From: JBCBTD01 sp039818825
Lineage (GTDB): Bacteria; Pseudomonadota; Alphaproteobacteria; Geminicoccales; Geminicoccaceae
Length of the DNA stretch: 46,077 nt
Reading direction: 5' to 3'
Assembly (NCBI GenBank): GCA_039818825.1
Contig: JBCBTD010000033.1
Location: 1-46,077 of the forward strand
Below are positions 42,373 through 46,077 of the stretch, piece after piece. The number at the start of each line of letters is the position of its first letter. Positions within the stretch are counted from its first letter, which is position 1. The position numbers and the translations under genes were made by a program. The notes beneath the pieces were generated by a model. That model was not told the origin of the DNA and did not search any database. It was given only the letters and a program-made list of their open reading frames with translations.

Positions 42373-43265
42373 CAAAGCCGCTTCGCCAGCTTCGGGTCGA
42401 GCGTGTCGCGCATGCCGTCGCCGAGCATGTTCACCGCCAGGACCGTCGCCGCCAAGAGCAAGCCGGGAAAGAGCACCGCGTGGGGGTAGACCCGGAACAG
42501 CATCCGCCCCTCGGCCATGATGTTGCCCCAGGTCGGCACGTCCGTCGGGATCCCGACACCGAGGAAACTCAGGATCGCCTCGACGAGGATGGCCGAGGCG
42601 CAGACGTAGGTGCCCTGCACCACCAATGACGGCAGGGTGCTCGGGAGGATGTGTCGGATCAAGATCTGCGGGGTTCTGGTGCCGAGCGAGACGGCCGCTT
42701 CGACGAACGGCTCCTCGCGGACGGACAAGACGACCGAGCGGACGAGGCGGACCACCCGCGGCACCTCCGGCGTGGCGACCGCGAGAATGACGGTGACCAG
42801 TCCGGCGCCCCACAAGGCCACCAGGGCCAGCGCGAGGAGGATCGGCGGGATCGCCATCAACCCGTCCATGAGCCGCATGACCACGGCGTCGAGCCAACGG
42901 ACGTACCCGGCAACCAGACCGATGAGCAAGCCGAGGCCGACGGCGAGCAGCGCCACCACCAGACCGACCGACAAGGACGTGCGTGCGCCGTAGACGACCC
43001 GCGAGAACAGGTCGCGCCCAAGTTGGTCGGTGCCAAGCCAGTGGGTGATCGGCACGGCTTCGCCGTCCGGCGCCGTCGTCGTGCTGACGAAGCCGGGTAG
43101 CTGGTTGCGAATCGCCGGATCGAGAAAAGCGGGATCGACCGGTGCGATCCAGGGCGCTCCGATCCCGAGGAACGCGATCGTCAGCAGGACGAGCCCGCCA
43201 GCGCGCACCCCGCCATGGGCCAGCAGCGCTGCCAGCGGCGGCTGGCGCCTGGTCACGACCGTCAA
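42372..43265 (-). CDS. ABC importer permease (DppC-like)
   Basis: A 297-residue inner-membrane permease of the peptide/nickel family. It has an N-terminal helix (GGLVLLTIAFLGIGAPWIAP-like region at about 18-40), a periplasmic loop with HWLGTDQLGRDLFSRVVYGAR (the DppC hallmark), and five more helices with the EAA loop (EAAVSLGTRTPQILIRHILP). The start is TTG overlapping the DppB stop (TTGA), or the GTG three codons later at 43256. It pairs with the DppB-like protein to form the channel. Confidence 0.94.
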   Translation of the reverse strand: MTVVTRRQPPLAALLAHGGVRAGGLVLLTIAFLGIGAPWIAPVDPAFLDPAIRNQLPGFVSTTTAPDGEAVPITHWLGTDQLGRDLFSRVVYGARTSLSVGLVVALLAVGLGLLIGLVAGYVRWLDAVVMRLMDGLMAIPPILLALALVALWGAGLVTVILAVATPEVPRVVRLVRSVVLSVREEPFVEAAVSLGTRTPQILIRHILPSTLPSLVVQGTYVCASAILVEAILSFLGVGIPTDVPTWGNIMAEGRMLFRVYPHAVLFPGLLLAATVLAVNMLGDGMRDTLDPKLAKRL

Positions 43266-44203
43266 TAGCGGATCCGCGGGTCGAGCAGCACGTAGCTGAG
43301 GTCGATCGCTAGGTTGATCAACACGTAGGTAAACGAGAACAGTAGGATGACGCCCTGGATGGTCGGGTAGTCGCGGGCCAGCACCGCATCGACCGTCAAC
43401 CGACCGAGGCCCGGAATGTTGAACACGCTCTCGGTGACGACGACGCCGCCGACCAGCAGGGCGATGCCGACACCGACGACCGTGACGATCGGCACCGCAG
43501 CGTTGCGCAGCGCGTGGCCGACGACCACGCCGATCTCGGTTTGGCCTTTGGCACGGGCGGTGCGGACGTAGTCTTCGGTCAGCACCTCTAGCATGGTGGC
43601 ACGGGTGATCCGCGCGACCAGCGCCGTGTAGATGACGCTCAAGGTCGACGCCGGCAGAATGACGCGCTCGAGGAACGGCCAGACCCCGTCTCGGATGCTG
43701 GCGAACCCCTGGACCGGCAGCCAGCGCAGCTCCACGGCGAAAACGTAGATCAGCAGATAGCCGAGGACGAACACGGGGATGGAGAAACCGGCGACCGAAA
43801 ACCCCATCACCAACCGGTCGACCCAGCCGCCATGGCGATAGGCCGCGAGCGTGCCGAGCGGCACGGCGACGAGCACGGTGATGACGATCGTCACCAGTGC
43901 CAGCGACAGCGTCGGCTCGATCCGCTGGGCGATCAGCATCGTGACTGGTTGCTTGAAGAAGTAGCTCTCGCCGAGGTCACCCTGAGCCAGCGCCGCCGAC
44001 CAGATCGCGAACTGGGTGAGCAGCGGCCGGTCGAGGCCCAGCCCAGCGCGCACTTCGGCGATCTGCTCGGTGCTGGCATTGTCGCCGGCGATGATCGCCG
44101 CCGGATCGCCGGGGGTCAGCCGCAGCATCAAGAAGACGATCACCGCGACCATGACCAAGACCGGCACGGTCGCGGCTACTCGTCGGAGCAGGAAGCCGAT
44201 CAT
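43262..44203 (-). CDS. ABC importer permease (DppB-like)
   Basis: A 313-residue permease with the classic DppB opening, a helix at about 9-29 followed by LRLTPGDPAAIIAGDNAS. It has six helices, and the EAA loop is seen as RTARAKGQTEIGVVVGHALRNA. The closing PRIRY motif is typical of the family. The ATG at 44203 has no obvious strong ribosome-binding site. The substrate-binding protein gene ends 59 bp upstream, so the operon order is binding protein, DppB, DppC, double ATPase. Confidence 0.94.
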   Translation of the reverse strand: MIGFLLRRVAATVPVLVMVAVIVFLMLRLTPGDPAAIIAGDNASTEQIAEVRAGLGLDRPLLTQFAIWSAALAQGDLGESYFFKQPVTMLIAQRIEPTLSLALVTIVITVLVAVPLGTLAAYRHGGWVDRLVMGFSVAGFSIPVFVLGYLLIYVFAVELRWLPVQGFASIRDGVWPFLERVILPASTLSVIYTALVARITRATMLEVLTEDYVRTARAKGQTEIGVVVGHALRNAAVPIVTVVGVGIALLVGGVVVTESVFNIPGLGRLTVDAVLARDYPTIQGVILLFSFTYVLINLAIDLSYVLLDPRIRY

Positions 44204-44262
44204 CCGTGGCCCGACGCGAGCCTGCGCCTAACGTACAACCGAGGCGCCCCAAGCCACCCGCA

Positions 44263-45840
44263 CTAACCGTCGGTCCGCTCGATCCCCCAATAGCGCGGGA
44301 ACGGCCCCTGTGGCGGCGCCGTGATCCGGTCCGAACGGTAGGCCATCGGCACGTAGTACTGACCAGCGTGCATGTGGGTGCCCATCTCGAGGGCGCGGAG
44401 CTGGATCGCTTCGGCGAGTTCCCGCTGCTGGTCCTCGTCGGTTGCCGTGGCGAACGCCGACCTCAGGCTCTCCAGTTCGGCGTCCTCGGGCCAACCGAAC
44501 CAAGCGGTGTCGCCGCTGGCCGCAAAGCCGGCGGCACCGATGGGATTGGTGACGTCGGCAGCGACCCAAGCGGTGAGAAAGGCGTTCCAGCCGCCGTCGG
44601 CGGGCGGCTCCATCTTGGCGCGCCGCGACACCAGCGTCTGCCAATCCATGGACTGCATGTCGACGGTGAAGCCGCCTTGCCGCAACAGCTGGGCCGCGAC
44701 CGGCGCCAGGTTGGTCAGCACCTGCAGGTCGGTCGAGTGCATCAGCACGATCGGCAAGCCGTCATAGCCAGCCTCGCTCAAGAGCTCCTTCGACCGCTCG
44801 GGATCAGATGCCATGACGATCTCGGCGCCGGCCTCGGTGGCGAGCGGCGTGTCGCAAACGAACATCGCGGCGCATTCGACGAAGTAATTCGGATTGCCGA
44901 TCGCTGCTTCCAGGAACGAGCGCTGGTTCAACGCCGCCAGTGCCGCCCGCCGGACCCGAACGTCGTCGAACGGCGCGTGTTTCCAGTTCATGCGGAACAT
45001 GTACTGGTAGCCCAACGGGTTCGGGCTCAGCACCTCGACGTCGCCTTCGGTCTCGACCAACGGCAGCAGGTCGTGCGGCATCTGCTCGACGAGGTCGACC
45101 TCGCCGGTGATCAACGCGTTCACCGCCGTTTGCGTATCCGGCATCGAGAGCCACTCGACGGTGTCGACCATCGCCTCCTTGGCGCCCGCCCCCCAGCTCG
45201 CCGGTTCGTCGCGGGGAACGTAGTCATCGAACCGGCGATAGACGACGCGGTTGCCCGGCTCCCAAGCTTCGGCGTCGAACACGAACGGGCCGGAACCGAT
45301 CGCCTCGCTGATCTGCTCGTCAGCCGGCGTGGCGGCGATCCGCGCCGGCATGATGAATGGCACGTTCGACGACGGCTTGGCCAACGCCAGCTCGACGAGG
45401 CCGTAGGGCGCATTCAAGCGCAGCTCGACGGTTCGCTCGTCGACGGCGGTCAAGGACGCCGTGAACGACATCAGCTGGCGGCCCATCACGTCCTTCTCGG
45501 CCCACCGTTCCAAGGAGGCGACGACGTCCGCGGCCGTGACGGGCGCTCCGTCATGGAACGTGAGACCGTCACGCAGCGTGAAGGTGTACAGCAGGCCGTC
45601 GTTGCTGACGGTCCAATCCTCGGCCATTTGCGGCTGGATGACGCCGTCGGCGTCCGTCGCCAGAAGCGTGTCGAACACCATGTAGCCATGGTCGCGGGTG
45701 ATGTAGGCCGTGGTCCAGATCGGATCGATGATCTTCAGATCCGAATGCGGCACCACCCGGAGCGTGGTCTCCGCGACGGCGGCGGAGGCCAGACCGAACA
45801 CCAGCGCGGCGGCGAGCGGCAGCGTCCTCGGTCGTCCCAT
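44263..45840 (-). CDS. Periplasmic peptide/nickel-type substrate-binding protein
   Basis: A 525-residue SBP_bac_5 family protein (DppA/OppA type). The signal peptide is about 1-23 (LPLAAALVFGLASAAVA, cleavage before ET). Family features include LKIIDPIWTTAYITRDHGYMV at the start of the mature chain, FTLRDGLTFHDGAPVTAADV at about 95, and RAALAALNQR. The ligand could be a peptide, opine, glutathione or similar. ATG 45840 follows GGGAG; a longer open frame to 45954 has no signal peptide or ribosome-binding site. It is the first gene of the importer operon. Confidence 0.93.
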   Translation of the reverse strand: MGRPRTLPLAAALVFGLASAAVAETTLRVVPHSDLKIIDPIWTTAYITRDHGYMVFDTLLATDADGVIQPQMAEDWTVSNDGLLYTFTLRDGLTFHDGAPVTAADVVASLERWAEKDVMGRQLMSFTASLTAVDERTVELRLNAPYGLVELALAKPSSNVPFIMPARIAATPADEQISEAIGSGPFVFDAEAWEPGNRVVYRRFDDYVPRDEPASWGAGAKEAMVDTVEWLSMPDTQTAVNALITGEVDLVEQMPHDLLPLVETEGDVEVLSPNPLGYQYMFRMNWKHAPFDDVRVRRAALAALNQRSFLEAAIGNPNYFVECAAMFVCDTPLATEAGAEIVMASDPERSKELLSEAGYDGLPIVLMHSTDLQVLTNLAPVAAQLLRQGGFTVDMQSMDWQTLVSRRAKMEPPADGGWNAFLTAWVAADVTNPIGAAGFAASGDTAWFGWPEDAELESLRSAFATATDEDQQRELAEAIQLRALEMGTHMHAGQYYVPMAYRSDRITAPPQGPFPRYWGIERTDG

Positions 45841-45889
45841 GGGCTCGGTTCTCCCTCGTTGGCGCCGCCTCGATGCCCGATCGGACGGT

Positions 45890-45903
45890 GTCGGTCGACC
45901 GAC
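45890..45903. promoter_or_regulatory. 14-bp perfect palindrome upstream of importer operon
   Basis: GTCGGTCGACCGAC is a gapless 14-bp palindrome 50 bp upstream of the binding-protein start, the right place for an operator. It lies between the importer operon and the end of another minus-strand gene. The regulator is unknown. Confidence 0.4.
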
Positions 45904-45950
45904 CTGTAGCGGCTGCCTGCTGCACCGCAAGAGGCTCCGGCCGCGTGCGG

Positions 45951-46077
45951 TCAATCGGCGGCTACGGCCCCGGCCCAGGGATGGCAGGATGCCGACGCTC
46001 CAAGCGCGCGCTGCTCGTGATCGCTCCAGCCGGCGATGGACGGAATCGCGAACGCCGTCGGGTAGACGGTGTCCGGC
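45951..46077 (-). CDS. C-terminal end of an unidentified protein (cut by window edge)
   Basis: The frame entering from the right edge encodes 41 residues, including DTVYPTAFAIPSIAGWSDHE and ending HPWAGAVAAD, then stops at 45951-45953. Its composition looks natural and no other frame here does. I do not recognise the family. It precedes the peptide-type importer operon on the same strand by 110 bp and may share its regulation. Confidence 0.5.
   Translation of the reverse strand, partial: PDTVYPTAFAIPSIAGWSDHEQRALGASASCHPWAGAVAAD

Noticed and set aside
1..46077. CRISPR arrays, insertion sequences or prophage
   Set aside because: No regularly spaced direct repeats, transposase, integrase or phage structural motifs were seen; the tRNA-Leu has no integrase or visible duplicated 3' end beside it.

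Overview
The window is about 46 kb of GC-rich chromosomal DNA with strong G/C preference at third codon positions. A CtrA-family response regulator, rhizobial-type (ReAV-like) asparaginase, DUF1523 protein and high GC point to an alphaproteobacterium, probably a Rhodospirillales-like heterotroph; the order is inference, CtrA is the strongest marker. No phage genes, insertion sequences, CRISPR arrays or rRNA genes were seen.

Layout. 155-2137 (-): membrane GGDEF-EAL protein, divergent from a PLP aminotransferase (2277-3497). 3515-6131: secreted YceI protein, semialdehyde-type aldehyde dehydrogenase, VOC protein. 6222-10046: secreted phytase-like esterase divergent from an orphan periplasmic binding protein followed by a SatP acetate/succinate transporter. 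10290-12557: LysR regulator divergent from a secreted beta-propeller protein, with a clear T-N11-A palindrome between them. 12696-14156: lipoprotein, a 414-bp gene-poor stretch, and a DUF1523 protein. 14333-20242: a 9-codon leader ORF coupled to asparaginase, SixA-like phosphatase, ppk1-ppx polyphosphate operon, tRNA-Leu(CAA) and an SH3 protein.

20277-29747 is a run of minus-strand genes: NadX-like aspartate dehydrogenase, EamA exporter, then a tightly overlapping membrane-fusion/RND-pump/MscS-channel/alpha-beta-hydrolase operon. 29958-30737 (+) is the ctrA-like gene. It converges on sbtA-sbtB (bicarbonate transporter plus PII-like partner) across a strong hairpin.

32166-38270 (-) is a type I secretion cassette: a large FecR/LapA-like and beta-helical extracellular protein, its ABC exporter and its membrane fusion protein, with overlapping reading frames and no TolC gene. 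38399-45840 (-): acyl-CoA dehydrogenase with a TTG start, secreted alpha/beta hydrolase, and a full peptide/nickel-type ABC importer (binding protein, two permeases, fused double ATPase). The right edge cuts the C-terminus of another minus-strand gene.

The most interesting points are: SbtAB next to a divergent CtrA with a long C-terminal tail; the RND-MscS-hydrolase operon; the non-RTX type I secretion substrate with an exporter whose ABC signature is altered; the mini-ORF coupled to asparaginase; and the orphan binding protein paired with SatP.
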